Shown: positions 1 through 8,264, counted from the first letter of the stretch. The stretch: 64,000 bases of DNA from SHZI01 sp963802215 (GCA_963802215.1 CAWDHQ010000001.1:1-64000); one strand, 5' to 3'. Translations and numbers: made by a program. The notes: generated by a model from the letters alone, not told the origin.

Positions 1-44
1 CAAATCAACGACTTACTATTTTGCAGCCGTTCGGTCACCGGCCT

Positions 45-64
45 GTAAGTGCACCGTAAGTGCA
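45..64 (+). repeat. Two 9-bp direct repeats, possible operator
   Basis: GTAAGTGCA occurs at 45-53 and 56-64, start to start 11 bp, about one helical turn. It lies about 90 bp upstream of a small ribbon-helix-helix gene. RHH proteins often bind such closely spaced repeats, so an autoregulatory operator is plausible. This is inference from position and spacing only. Confidence 0.35.
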
Positions 65-152
65 ACTGCAAACATGTTGTGAGGTTGTCCAGCTAGTGGC
101 CGCTTAGCAGCGCTGTGATGTAAAGTGCTTCGCTAAATTCCCTGAGGTCGAC

Positions 153-362
153 ATGGCTGCAACTCGAAAGACGAGGGTAGGGCGGCCTTCCGCGCGACCT
201 CGCGCGGTGCCGGCATCCGTGATCCGCTTTTCCGACACCTATTGCACGCTGGCAGCTCTCGCCAAACAGAAGAATGTTCCAACGTCCTGGGTGATGCGGG
301 GCACAGCCGAGCGCCATCTAAGTGAGCCACCGACGCTGTTCGGAAGGGAACAGTGGCGATGA
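153..362 (+). CDS. Small ribbon-helix-helix-like protein at the head of the restriction-modification operon
   Basis: A 69-aa basic protein. The N-terminal 20 residues are rich in Arg, Lys and Pro. Residues about 20-55 read like a CopG/Arc ribbon-helix-helix: a short strand (PASVIRFSD), a helix (TLAALAKQKNV) and a second helix (TSWVMRGTAERHL). A GAGG ribosome site lies at 144-147, five bases before the ATG. Its TGA overlaps the ATG of the methyltransferase (ATGA at 359-362), so the two are probably translationally coupled. A role as controller of the restriction-modification genes is inferred from this position; no such family is identified by name. It could also be a DNA-binding accessory protein of the host element. 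Confidence 0.6.
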   Translation: MAATRKTRVGRPSARPRAVPASVIRFSDTYCTLAALAKQKNVPTSWVMRGTAERHLSEPPTLFGREQWR

Positions 363-1828
363 GTCGGCCGCTGAGTCAGAAAGAAGCCGGGGCCTACTAC
401 ACGCCGAGGGTAGTCGCCGACTCGTTGCTGCATTGGGCGCTTAGAAGCGACGATGATCGCTTGCTAGACCCAGCATGCGGCGATGGTGGGTTCATCGCTA
501 GCCACCGCAACAGCGTTGGTATCGAGCAGGATGCCCGCGCTGCACAGCTCGCCATTCAACGCGCACCTGGGGCGCTCGTTCACGAGGGCGACTTCTTTTC
601 CTGGGCCCAAAATACTCTCGAGCGCTTCGAATGCGCTGCCGGCAATCCACCCTTTATCCGCTATCAAACTTTTAGCGGACGAACTCGCGACCGGGCGCTT
701 AGTTTGTGTTCCAAAGTCGGGGCCCAATTCAGCGGCTTGGCGTCATCTTGGGCGCCGTTCTTAGTTGCCACCGCAACTCTGCTGAAGCCTGGCGCCCGGA
801 TGGCATTCGTAGTCCCTGCAGAAATCGGTCACGCGCCATATGCCGCACCTTTGCTCGAGTACCTGATTGCGAACTTTGGCGTCGTTCACGTCATCGCGGT
901 GCGCTCGAAGTTATTCCCGGATCTCTCTGAAGATTGCTGGCTCCTCTATGCCGATGGGCACGGCAGGCAAACAGCTGAAATTCGCTTCACTGCCTTGAGC
1001 GAGTTTCGTTTGATGACAGCGCCGCCGAGTTCCTACGCGCGCATACCGGTCGCCGAGTGGCGCACCACTTGGCGAAGCCGATTGCGGCCTTTCCTGCTCG
1101 ACAACGCAGGGCGAGATCTATACGGCGCGATTGCCAGCGACGAGCGGACACGGCGCTTGGGTCAACTCGCATCTGTCGGCATCGGCTACGTAAGCGGAGC
1201 CAACGACTTTTTCCACTTGCGGCCGTCCGAAGCGCGCCGCCTCAAGATCCCTCCGGCGTTGCTGCATACAACCGTCCGCAATGGGCGGGCGCTGCCGCCG
1301 AAGCGGCTCACCGCCGCGATTGTCAACCAGTGGCGCAAGGACGATGAGGAGGTCCTGTTGCTGAAGATCGAGAAAACCGCTGCGCGTCTTCCTGTGGCCG
1401 TCCGGCGCTACCTTGATTCCGAAGCGGGGCAAACGGCAAGAACAGCATACAAATGCCGCGTCCGAGAACCTTGGTATGCCGTGCCCGATGTTCAGGTGCC
1501 CAATTTCTTCCTTTCATACATGTCGGGGCTCGAGCCTAGTCTTGTTAGAAATGATGCTGGTTGTACGTGTACAAACTCTGTTCACGGCGTCCGGATTCGC
1601 CCTGGTATCGACACGTCCTCCCTGCACAACTGGACCTCTCCATTCACGCGGTTAAGTTGCGAGATCGAAGGGCATCCTTTGGGCGGGGGAATGCTCAAGC
1701 TTGAGCCGCGTGAAGCGGCCCGCATCGCCTTGCCGCCGCCTTCACTGATTAACAAAGTGAATGCATTGGTGGTCGAGAACGCCCTATCGACGATGCGCGA
1801 ATGGAGGCACTATGCCAGGGCGCACTAG
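359..1828 (+). CDS. N6-adenine DNA methyltransferase (Eco57I-like class)
   Basis: A 489-aa SAM-dependent DNA methyltransferase. It shows the N-terminal GAYYTP signature (residues 11-16), SAM-binding motif I DPACGDGG (37-44) and the catalytic NPPF motif IV (96-99), typical of gamma-type N6-adenine enzymes. The C-terminal half (about 230-489) would be the target-recognition region. A GTG at 353 is in frame, but the ATG at 359 is preferred because it forms an ATGA overlap with the upstream small gene. Its 3' end overlaps the putative endonuclease gene by 17 bp. The expected role is protecting host DNA from that endonuclease. Recognition sequence cannot be deduced. Confidence 0.88.
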   Translation: MSRPLSQKEAGAYYTPRVVADSLLHWALRSDDDRLLDPACGDGGFIASHRNSVGIEQDARAAQLAIQRAPGALVHEGDFFSWAQNTLERFECAAGNPPFIRYQTFSGRTRDRALSLCSKVGAQFSGLASSWAPFLVATATLLKPGARMAFVVPAEIGHAPYAAPLLEYLIANFGVVHVIAVRSKLFPDLSEDCWLLYADGHGRQTAEIRFTALSEFRLMTAPPSSYARIPVAEWRTTWRSRLRPFLLDNAGRDLYGAIASDERTRRLGQLASVGIGYVSGANDFFHLRPSEARRLKIPPALLHTTVRNGRALPPKRLTAAIVNQWRKDDEEVLLLKIEKTAARLPVAVRRYLDSEAGQTARTAYKCRVREPWYAVPDVQVPNFFLSYMSGLEPSLVRNDAGCTCTNSVHGVRIRPGIDTSSLHNWTSPFTRLSCEIEGHPLGGGMLKLEPREAARIALPPPSLINKVNALVVENALSTMREWRHYARAH

Positions 1829-2750
1829 TGCAATATCGGATGACTTCAGTGCGTGTCGGTGGATTAATCTGCACGAAGCGCTCCGACACTTCGGGACCTA
1901 CAGAGGCGCGACACAAAGCCAGCAGCACATCAAGCCCCTGCATTGGTACGTTGCCAGCCGTCTTGTGTTGGAAGGCGGCTTCCACCCGGACGAAATTACG
2001 CCGCGCCCGCCGTTTCGTGTCGAGAAGAGGGCGGGGCGAAATCTGCTGCATTTTGACCCAACGCGCGCGACAGGTGGTGAGCGCACGATTTTGGGTGGAT
2101 TAAAGACAAAGAATGTCGATGTTGTTGTCACAAAGGACGGCATCGGACCAGTTGTGGCCGTCTCCTGCAAGGGCATGACTGGCGCGTTCCGAAATCTCAC
2201 CAATCGCATGGAAGAGACGATTGGTGAGTGCACCAATCTTCATATCACCTATCCGGCGTTAGTGTTCGGATACATATTCATTATTCGCGCTAATCGGCAG
2301 GTGCAGGAGGTCACCGCAGAGCTCCCGCTCGTCGAAGCGGAACCCGGGCGCCAACTTAGCGCCAATGACATTGCCGTCCAAGAAGGTGGCGAGCCGGTAG
2401 AGTCCATTTTTAGATTCCACTCGGCGTTGCGCGAGCTTGCGGGCCGGCGGGGGATCCGGAATGACGTGAGCCGTTATGAAGCCGTATCTTTGGCGATGAC
2501 CGAACCGCAAGGTGCGACAGCCGGTGACCTTCTTCACAACTTCCCACCGCTCGATAGTCCTTTACGCATCGAAAAATTTTTCCAGACAATGTACCTGCGC
2601 TATGAGGAGCGCTATCTTTTCGGCGCTCCCGATCTGAAGTCCGTCACGAAGCGTCTCGAGTGGGCTGATGGCTCGCCGGCGCTTCAGTCCGCCGCGCTTG
2701 GCGATGAGCCATTCCCCTCTCTCGATTACGAGGTCCGCCTAGCGCAGTAG
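1812..2750 (+). CDS. Putative type II restriction endonuclease, PD-(D/E)XK-like
   Basis: A 312-aa protein without a family name I can assign. GGAGG at 1803-1807 sets the ATG at 1812; longer upstream readings run inside the methyltransferase and are not needed. Residues 100-121 (NVDVVV, then VAVSCKG) look like the catalytic core of a PD-(D/E)XK nuclease: Asp103 followed by a hydrophobic strand and Ser-Cys-Lys118-120, where most members have Glu-x-Lys. The Ser in place of Glu/Asp is a variation seen in some restriction enzymes. Overlap with the methyltransferase gene makes a restriction partner the simplest reading. If the core is misread, it would be an unknown accessory protein. Confidence 0.65.
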   Translation: MPGRTSAISDDFSACRWINLHEALRHFGTYRGATQSQQHIKPLHWYVASRLVLEGGFHPDEITPRPPFRVEKRAGRNLLHFDPTRATGGERTILGGLKTKNVDVVVTKDGIGPVVAVSCKGMTGAFRNLTNRMEETIGECTNLHITYPALVFGYIFIIRANRQVQEVTAELPLVEAEPGRQLSANDIAVQEGGEPVESIFRFHSALRELAGRRGIRNDVSRYEAVSLAMTEPQGATAGDLLHNFPPLDSPLRIEKFFQTMYLRYEERYLFGAPDLKSVTKRLEWADGSPALQSAALGDEPFPSLDYEVRLAQ

Positions 2751-2945
2751 TCTGCTGGAGGCCGTTTCATCATGGCGAGCGGCAACATGCTTAGATAGCT
2801 TGTTGCAGATTGGACCCGCGGCTACCACCACCTTCAGTAACCGGCATGGTCGGTTTCTGTGTGGGGCGACCGCGTGTGTCGCTTCTTGAAGCGCCACCGC
2901 TCAGTCGGACGACCGCTAGCCTGTCATGTGCAATGAGGTTGTCTG

Positions 2946-3056
2946 ATGGGGGTTATTCCGGACACGCCAACTCGGCTGCGTGACGTGCGAGGCGTGCTCC
3001 CGAAGGAAGACCGCCAGGCGCTGCTGCGAGATCGAACCACGAATGGAGGCAAGTGA
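2946..3056 (+). CDS. Possible 36-aa leader peptide before the ATPase
   Basis: A 36-codon frame starts with ATG at 2946, after a GAGG at 2935-2938 with seven bases between. It stops with TGA at 3054-3056, one base before the preferred GTG start of the ATPase (3058). The ATPase ribosome site GGAGG (3045-3049) lies inside its last codons. This spacing would couple translation of the two. The predicted peptide is charged, with no recognised motif. It may be a chance frame, since this is GC-rich DNA. Confidence 0.25.
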   Translation: MGVIPDTPTRLRDVRGVLPKEDRQALLRDRTTNGGK

Positions 3057-3057
3057 A

Positions 3058-5223
3058 GTGAAGACGTTGAGTATCGATCTTGAAAGCTGCTACGGCATTC
3101 GGAAACTTCAGGCCACACTTGATTTCTCCAGTGCCAACTCGGTCGCTATCTACGCTCCGAATGGCGCGATGAAGACATCGCTGGCGCAGACCTTTCAAGA
3201 CATTGCTGAAGGCTCACAGTCAAAGGACCGCATCTTCCCCGCGCGCCCCTGCAAGCGGGTTGTGAAGGATGAGCATGGCAGTGACCTGCAGAAGGAAAGC
3301 GTACTTGTGGTCCGACCCTATGATGAGGATATGGGGCACCCAGCAAAAGCGTCGACGCTCCTCGTTAATCCAGCGCTACGCATGGAGTATGAGAACCTAC
3401 ACGCCAAGATCGATGCCGCAAAGGACGCATTTCTCGAAGCCCTTAAGGAGCAGTCCGGATCAAAGAAAAACCTAGAGAAGGAGTTCTCGTCGACGTTTAC
3501 TGCTAGTGAAGACCAGTTCTACGTGGCGCTGAATCGCATTAAGGACGAGGTGGAGGCGCAGTCCGATGCCCCGCTGGCAGATGTTCCGTACGACGTAATC
3601 TTCGATGAGAAGGTCATAGCTTTCCTGGGGACAAAGGACTTCAAGACGGCGATCGATGGATACATCAAGAAGTACAACGAGTTGCTAGCCGCCTCAACAT
3701 ACTTCAAGAAGGGCATCTTTAACTACTACAACGCGGCGACTATCGCCAAACAGCTTGCCGACAATGGGTTCTTCGCTGCCAAGCACTCGCTAAACTTGAA
3801 TGCCGACCAGAACGTTGAGATCACTACGCACAAGGATCTCGAGGATCTAATTGCGCGGGAAAAGGATGCAATCTCAAGCGACAAGGATCTGAAGAAGAGG
3901 TTCGCGGAAATCGAAAAGCTAATCCAAAAGAATGTGACGGTCCGCGAGTTTGAAGCCTACCTTCAGGGGCACGAAGAGTTGCTAGCGAGGCTTTCGAATA
4001 TCGCGGTATTCAAGGAAGAGGTTTGGAAGTCATACATAAGGGTGAGGTTCGACCTATACAAGGCTCTTCTTGAAATGTACCAGGCCGCCGAAGTGCGGCG
4101 GAAGGAGATTCAGAAGCAGGCCGCCAAGGAGCGCACTCAGTGGGAAGAGGTCATAGATATATTCAATGATCGATTCTTCGTCCCGTTCAAGCTGGAGGCT
4201 GTGAACCGGGAGGCCGTGATTCTGGGGCAGGAGGACATTCTTGCACTTGGTTTTACCTTTCAAGATGGCACGGAGCAGGCTCCAGTAAATCGAGCGGCAC
4301 TGATGCAGGCCCTGAGCACTGGTGAGAAGAAGGCACTGTACGTCCTGAATCTTCTCTTTGAGATCGAAGTGAGAAAAAAGGCCGGACAGGAAAGCTTGCT
4401 CGTGGTTGACGATATTGCGGACTCGTTCGACTACAAGAACAAGTACGCGATCATCCAATACCTAATGGATATCTCGGACGATCCGAAATTTAGGCAGATC
4501 ATTCTCACGCACAATTTCGACTTCTACCGGACGGTTCAAAGCAGATTTGTCAAGTACAGTGACTGCTTCATGGCGTTCAAGACCGCCACTGGTGTCGCGC
4601 TGGAGAAGGCGACAGGTATTCAGAATGTATTTGTGAAGGATTGGAAGCCGAACTTCTTCTCTGATCCGAAGAAAAAGATTGCCTCAATCCCCTTCATGCG
4701 GAACCTGATCGAATATACAAAGAGCGACGTCGACGTCGACCTTGTTAAGTTGACTTCACTTCTGCACTGGAAGGCTGATTCGGATCAGATTGCAGTTTCA
4801 GACCTAGACGCAATCTATAATCGACTATTCTCCAGTGCTGAATCGTCTGCGGATGCAGCCAAGGTCGTCATTACATTGATAGAGGACGAAGCTAGAAAGT
4901 GCTTGACGGCGCCGGAGGGGATCAATTTCGAGAACAAGATAGTTCTGTCTATTGCAACCCGGTTAGCTGCCGAGAAGTTCATGGTGGCTAAAATCAATAC
5001 TCCTGCCTTCGTAGACGCGATTGAGTCGAATCAGACGCCCAGGCTGCTGAGGAAGTACCGGGAGCTGTTCCCGGCGGAGCTGACCGCGATAGGCGTACTT
5101 CAGCTTGTGGCCCTCATGACACCTGAAAACATTCACCTGAACTCGTTTATGTACGAGCCAATTCTGGATATGTCAGACGAGCACCTGCGAAAGCTATACG
5201 TTAAGGTTCTCGCATTGGCGTGA
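3058..5223 (+). CDS. SMC/RecF-like AAA/ABC ATPase with altered P-loop, probable defence protein
   Basis: A 721-aa soluble protein built like RecF, Rad50 or PrrC ATPases. The P-loop lies at residues 33-40 but reads APNGAMKT instead of the usual GPNGSGKT. A central charged, largely helical stretch (about 95-390) fits a coiled-coil arm. The ABC signature LSTGEK is near residue 419, Walker B (LLVVDDIADSF) near 447-457, and the switch His (THNFDF) near 484. The 230-residue C-terminal part has no domain I recognise. GGAGG at 3045-3049 supports the GTG start at 3058; in-frame ATGs at 2980 and 3043 are less well placed. It stands directly after a restriction-modification operon, so a second anti-phage function is likely but unproven. 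Confidence 0.75.
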   Translation: MKTLSIDLESCYGIRKLQATLDFSSANSVAIYAPNGAMKTSLAQTFQDIAEGSQSKDRIFPARPCKRVVKDEHGSDLQKESVLVVRPYDEDMGHPAKASTLLVNPALRMEYENLHAKIDAAKDAFLEALKEQSGSKKNLEKEFSSTFTASEDQFYVALNRIKDEVEAQSDAPLADVPYDVIFDEKVIAFLGTKDFKTAIDGYIKKYNELLAASTYFKKGIFNYYNAATIAKQLADNGFFAAKHSLNLNADQNVEITTHKDLEDLIAREKDAISSDKDLKKRFAEIEKLIQKNVTVREFEAYLQGHEELLARLSNIAVFKEEVWKSYIRVRFDLYKALLEMYQAAEVRRKEIQKQAAKERTQWEEVIDIFNDRFFVPFKLEAVNREAVILGQEDILALGFTFQDGTEQAPVNRAALMQALSTGEKKALYVLNLLFEIEVRKKAGQESLLVVDDIADSFDYKNKYAIIQYLMDISDDPKFRQIILTHNFDFYRTVQSRFVKYSDCFMAFKTATGVALEKATGIQNVFVKDWKPNFFSDPKKKIASIPFMRNLIEYTKSDVDVDLVKLTSLLHWKADSDQIAVSDLDAIYNRLFSSAESSADAAKVVITLIEDEARKCLTAPEGINFENKIVLSIATRLAAEKFMVAKINTPAFVDAIESNQTPRLLRKYRELFPAELTAIGVLQLVALMTPENIHLNSFMYEPILDMSDEHLRKLYVKVLALA

Positions 5224-5481
5224 AGTGCAGCTGCTCTCGATGCGCTCGGAGACGCAGCCCATTACCTAGCGACTGTGCCAGTGGGGGCGTTTTGCTCAGT
5301 CGGCCGCTTTGCCAGTACTTAGGGTTGACTCAGCTAGCGCCGCCAGTCCACGCAATGTGGTTATTCCGCCGATGGGAAAGGTCGAAGGCTTCTCGCTGTA
5401 GTCCGGTAGTCGTTGCGTCAAGCAGTCCTGCGCCGCGGCGACTTCGTCGAACCGCGTCCTGGGCGGGTGGCTAACCTAGAC

Positions 5482-5714
5482 GCCAGTACAACCTTGCTGC
5501 TGACGTAGCTGAAACCGTCCGACCCAGATCTTGCCTTCGGCCTGTGCGACCTCGGCTTGGTTGCCCGGAACTCGGGTACGTCCAACTCTCCGAGCTGGAG
5601 GCCGTCCACGGGCCCATGGAGCTCAAGATCGAGCGCGACCAGCACTTCACTGCAGATCGCACGCTCTCGGACTACGCGGCGGACGCCCAGGTGAACCGCC
5701 GGATCCGGGCTTAA
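5482..5714 (+). pseudogene. Decayed DUF2958 gene, C-terminal remnant
   Basis: Translating across two frames gives a C-terminal DUF2958-like sequence. The first frame reads LLLT, an in-frame TAG, then SDPDLAFGLCDLGL. After a one-base shift near 5560 the second frame reads PELGYVQLSELEAVHGP, then an IERDxHF block, a LSDYA block and a TAA at 5712-5714. I found no convincing N-terminal part upstream. DUF2958 proteins are commonly encoded next to RadC on ICEs and plasmids, which is exactly the position here. The stop and the frameshift indicate an inactive relic. Confidence 0.65.
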
Positions 5715-5745
5715 GCCCGCTTGCGGGCTGCCAGCTTCGGCTGGC
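5715..5745 (+). terminator. Double hairpin after the DUF2958 relic
   Basis: GCCCGC-TT-GCGGGC (5715-5728) is followed at once by GCCAGC-TTCG-GCTGGC (5730-5745), then GGCCCGTTTTCC. The second stem has a stable TTCG loop and a short T run after it. It probably ended the now decayed gene. No intact gene is seen from 5224 to 6051 apart from the relic and these stems. Confidence 0.5.
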
Positions 5746-6051
5746 GGCCCGTTTTCCTGTGGAAGGGCTTTTCCGAATCTGCAGATTTCATGGAGAAAGT
5801 CCCGGATGAGGAATTTCTCCTTCTTCGCGCGGCATCTGTCGCTGCCGCGGGGAAAGGAAGTGCGGGACGCTGGGAGGGAAGGGAGAGCGGTGGGCTTGCC
5901 GAGAAGTTTCAGACTAGCACGCCGTTCTCGCCGTCAAGGGCTGCGCGACCTGGCGGTCGCTGGCGTCCTGCGGCCGTCTCCGACCCCTGACCGCTTGCGC
6001 TGCGGCGTGCCCCTCCGGTCGCGGGCAATCCCGCCCGCACAGGAGACTTCC

Positions 6052-6561
6052 ATGAGCGACAGCAATCAAATCAACAAGGGCTCAGAGCCGGAACTGGCCA
6101 TCCGGGACGACAACGGGCAGTGGCGGCCGGCCACGGCCCCGGAGATTCTCGCCGCCGCCCGGCGAGCGCTGCGGGTTCGGCGGGGGACGGCATTCACGTC
6201 ACCGGCGGACACCGGGGACTTCCTGCGCCTGAAGCTGGGAACGCTGGAGCACGAGGTGTTCGCGGTGGTCTTCCTGGACAACCGGCACCGGCTGATCGAG
6301 TACCGGGAGCTGTTCCGGGGCACCATCGACAACACCACCGTGTACCCGCGGGAGGTGGCCAAGGAGGCCCTGGCGCTGAATGCAGCCGCTGTCATCCTGG
6401 CGCACAACCACCCGTCCGGGGTGGCGGAACCGAGCGACGCCGACCGGCTGATCACCCGGCGGGTCCGGGACGCACTCGAGCTGCTCGACGTGCGACTCCT
6501 CGATCACCTGGTCGTGGGCGGGGAGGATGTGGTGTCACTGGCCTCTCGAGGGTTGCTCTGA
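6052..6561 (+). CDS. radC: RadC family protein (JAMM/MPN domain)
   Basis: A 169-aa protein of the short accessory RadC type, lacking the N-terminal helix-hairpin-helix part of chromosomal RadC. The MPN/JAMM metal-binding motif HNHPSG starts at residue 118 and is followed by PSDAD about six residues later; both match the family. AGGAGA at 6041-6046 sets the ATG at 6052; a longer in-frame reading from 5806 has low-quality sequence and no support. RadC copies of this size are standard passengers of ICEs and plasmids, often beside DUF2958, whose relic lies just upstream. The molecular function of RadC in these elements is unsettled. Confidence 0.92.
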   Translation: MSDSNQINKGSEPELAIRDDNGQWRPATAPEILAAARRALRVRRGTAFTSPADTGDFLRLKLGTLEHEVFAVVFLDNRHRLIEYRELFRGTIDNTTVYPREVAKEALALNAAAVILAHNHPSGVAEPSDADRLITRRVRDALELLDVRLLDHLVVGGEDVVSLASRGLL

Positions 6562-6573
6562 CCCGGGCCACAA

Positions 6574-6602
6574 GGCGCTCCGCCTGCCGAGGGCGGGGCG
6601 CC
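6574..6602 (+). terminator. Hairpin after radC
   Basis: GGCGC-T-CGCC and GGCG-G-GCGCC can pair around a short loop just 12 bases after the radC stop. It lacks a T run, so it is a weak or Rho-assisted terminator candidate. Confidence 0.35.
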
Positions 6603-6735
6603 CTTCCTGCCGAACCCTCCCGGGCTGCCTGTCGCGATCTCACGCGGCTCGCATTCACGGCCCTTGAAATTCTTGGCGGCTAGCCCCAAATCTGCCCGTG
6701 GCACTGTCGCCGTACACCGCGAACAAGGACGTCCC

Positions 6736-6939
6736 ATGGCCAAGAGCACCCGTAACTCCGGCACGAATTGGACCTCGACGCAACAGCGCGAACTGCGCTC
6801 GCTGGCGCGAGAGAACACCCCAACCCGCGTTATCGGCTTGAAGCTGGGCCGCACCGAAGCAGCCGTCCGCACCAAGGCGGCCGACCTCGGCGTGTCCTTG
6901 AAGCCGACGAACCAGAGCCCCTACAACCGGAAGAAGTAA
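6736..6939 (+). CDS. Small SANT/GcrA-like DNA-binding protein
   Basis: A 67-aa basic protein. Residues about 12-55 form a Myb/SANT-like or GcrA-like helix-turn-helix: WTSTQQRELRSLA, then TPTRVIGLKLGRTEAAVRTKA as the recognition part. The tail PTNQSPYNRKK is a conserved ending in this small family, found widely in proteobacteria. The ATG at 6736 is preferred over upstream in-frame starts because similarity to the family begins there. Its targets are unknown. A 12-bp perfect hairpin follows directly. Confidence 0.8.
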   Translation: MAKSTRNSGTNWTSTQQRELRSLARENTPTRVIGLKLGRTEAAVRTKAADLGVSLKPTNQSPYNRKK

Positions 6940-6944
6940 CATCT

Positions 6945-6973
6945 CACTTTCGGCGGCACGACCGCCGAAAGTG
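6945..6973 (+). terminator. Perfect 12-bp hairpin
   Basis: CACTTTCGGCGG (6945-6956) and CCGCCGAAAGTG (6962-6973) are exact inverted repeats around the loop CACGA. It lies six bases after the stop of the 67-aa gene and runs up to the GTG start of the next gene, so it may also limit translation of that gene. There is no T run. Confidence 0.6.
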
Positions 6974-6975
6974 GG

Positions 6976-8061
6976 GTGATTGATTCTCCGGATGGCCAGC
7001 TTGTGAGTAGCGACTGGATCCCCGAAACGTTGCTTGATGTGGTGAGCGTGAGCTTCCTGGGGGCACGATATGCCCTTGAGGACATCGGGCGAGACGCGGG
7101 TGATCCGGCCCGGGGTGCGTTCGACGCGGCGTTGGCCGCCGTGCCCACCGACGACCTCGAAGAGTTACTTACTTGCCCAGAGCGCGCGTGGCTGGCCCGG
7201 TCGGCCGACGGCCGACTGGACGAAAGCCGGGCCCGCCTCGAGGTGCTCATCGCTGCGGTGGGTGACTGTCTTTACGCCCGACGCGTCGCCGCCCTGTGCC
7301 AGCCCGGTGGCCGGCCGCCCCCTTACCATCATGCGGCCCTCAGCGACGTGGTCCCGGATGACGATGGGCTGGTCCCCCTGAACACGTTCAAGGCCAGCCC
7401 CGGCGGTCTCAGTCGAGGGGGCTTCGTGTTCAACTTGGCCGTCCCGCTTCGCGCGGAAAACTCTTCCTACCCGTACCGCCAGGCGCTGTTTGGCCTGCAT
7501 AGCACCTGCCGCATTTACGTGCGCCCCGATCCGCTAATGGTGGCACCCGAGCAGGGACATCGCTCGCTGGAGCAGAGGATGCTGGTCTTCGGGCGAGGGC
7601 TCGATTGGGACCGGTTGGCAGCGCTGGAGGGGGAGGAGATTGCCCGGTGGCTACCGGACGAATTTACTTCCAGTGATTGTGCGTTTACCGACCTCGTCTG
7701 GTGCCGCCGTGGCGACGAGGTGCATTTTGAGTGCGAGGAAGTTCCACGCCGTGCCGACCAGCGACCAGCCCGGTACTTCCATGCCATCTATTCTCCGGCT
7801 GCCGCCGTTTTCCGGCACGCGGACTCGGCGGTGCGCTATTACACGCCGAGTGAGCTGGCGGTCCGGGACCGGCAGCACTTGAAGGATCTGGATAAGGTTG
7901 GCACCCGGGTCAAACTCTTTCGCCTGGACGGCGACGTGGGCCGCGAGGACTGGGCCACGGTGCTGGCCAGTGCGTTCGTGTGGAACAACGATATCCGCCG
8001 CTACGTCTGCATGGAGCGCGAATTCGACGCTGAGTGGTCCTCGATACGCCTAAAGGGCTAG
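6976..8061 (+). CDS. Unrecognised 361-aa protein
   Basis: A GTG-started soluble frame with typical GC-rich codon use throughout, so it is very likely a real gene, but I do not recognise a family. There is no signal peptide and no membrane segment. Aromatic and acidic stretches are seen at about 265-300 (ARYFHAIYSP) and 340-361. The start is only three bases beyond a perfect hairpin and has no clear ribosome site, so a later start is possible. It lies between the small DNA-binding gene and the FseA-like pair, inside the control region of the mobile element, and may be element-specific. Confidence 0.6.
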   Translation: MIDSPDGQLVSSDWIPETLLDVVSVSFLGARYALEDIGRDAGDPARGAFDAALAAVPTDDLEELLTCPERAWLARSADGRLDESRARLEVLIAAVGDCLYARRVAALCQPGGRPPPYHHAALSDVVPDDDGLVPLNTFKASPGGLSRGGFVFNLAVPLRAENSSYPYRQALFGLHSTCRIYVRPDPLMVAPEQGHRSLEQRMLVFGRGLDWDRLAALEGEEIARWLPDEFTSSDCAFTDLVWCRRGDEVHFECEEVPRRADQRPARYFHAIYSPAAAVFRHADSAVRYYTPSELAVRDRQHLKDLDKVGTRVKLFRLDGDVGREDWATVLASAFVWNNDIRRYVCMEREFDAEWSSIRLKG

Positions 8062-8072
8062 ACCGCCCTTAG
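8050..8072 (+). terminator. Hairpin over the stop of the 361-aa gene
   Basis: CTAAAGGGC (8050-8058) pairs with GCCCTTAG (8065-8072) around TAGACC, which contains the stop codon. Short T run after it (GTTTCC). Probable weak terminator. Confidence 0.4.
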
Positions 8073-8131
8073 ACGTTTCCTGTTCCGGGCCTGATCCTTT
8101 CATCACGGGGCCATGCCTACCTTATGTCAAA

Positions 8132-8182
8132 CCGAGAAACTGGTGTTTTTGTGCAGATTTGACGGTGGCCGGTGTTTCTCGG
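8132..8182 (+). promoter_or_regulatory. Perfect 9-bp inverted repeat upstream of the FseA-like genes
   Basis: CCGAGAAAC (8132-8140) and GTTTCTCGG (8174-8182) are exact inverted copies 33 bp apart, ending about 80 bp before the ATG of the DUF6499 gene. The spacing suits two operator half-sites. A regulator is not identified; in the Mesorhizobium symbiosis island the corresponding genes are controlled by a LuxR-type protein, but these half-sites are not a recognised lux box. Confidence 0.35.
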
Positions 8183-8264
8183 CGATGGTCGGGGTTTCAC
8201 GGTGTCGTGGTGGGCGTGCGAGCTCGCGATGCTCGGGGGCCAACCCCGACCCAGGACAACTCCC

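Noticed and set aside
5806..6051. N-terminal extension of RadC in frame
   Set aside because: AGGAGA directly before the ATG at 6052 and the known short RadC length favour the internal start; the extension is Arg-rich filler.
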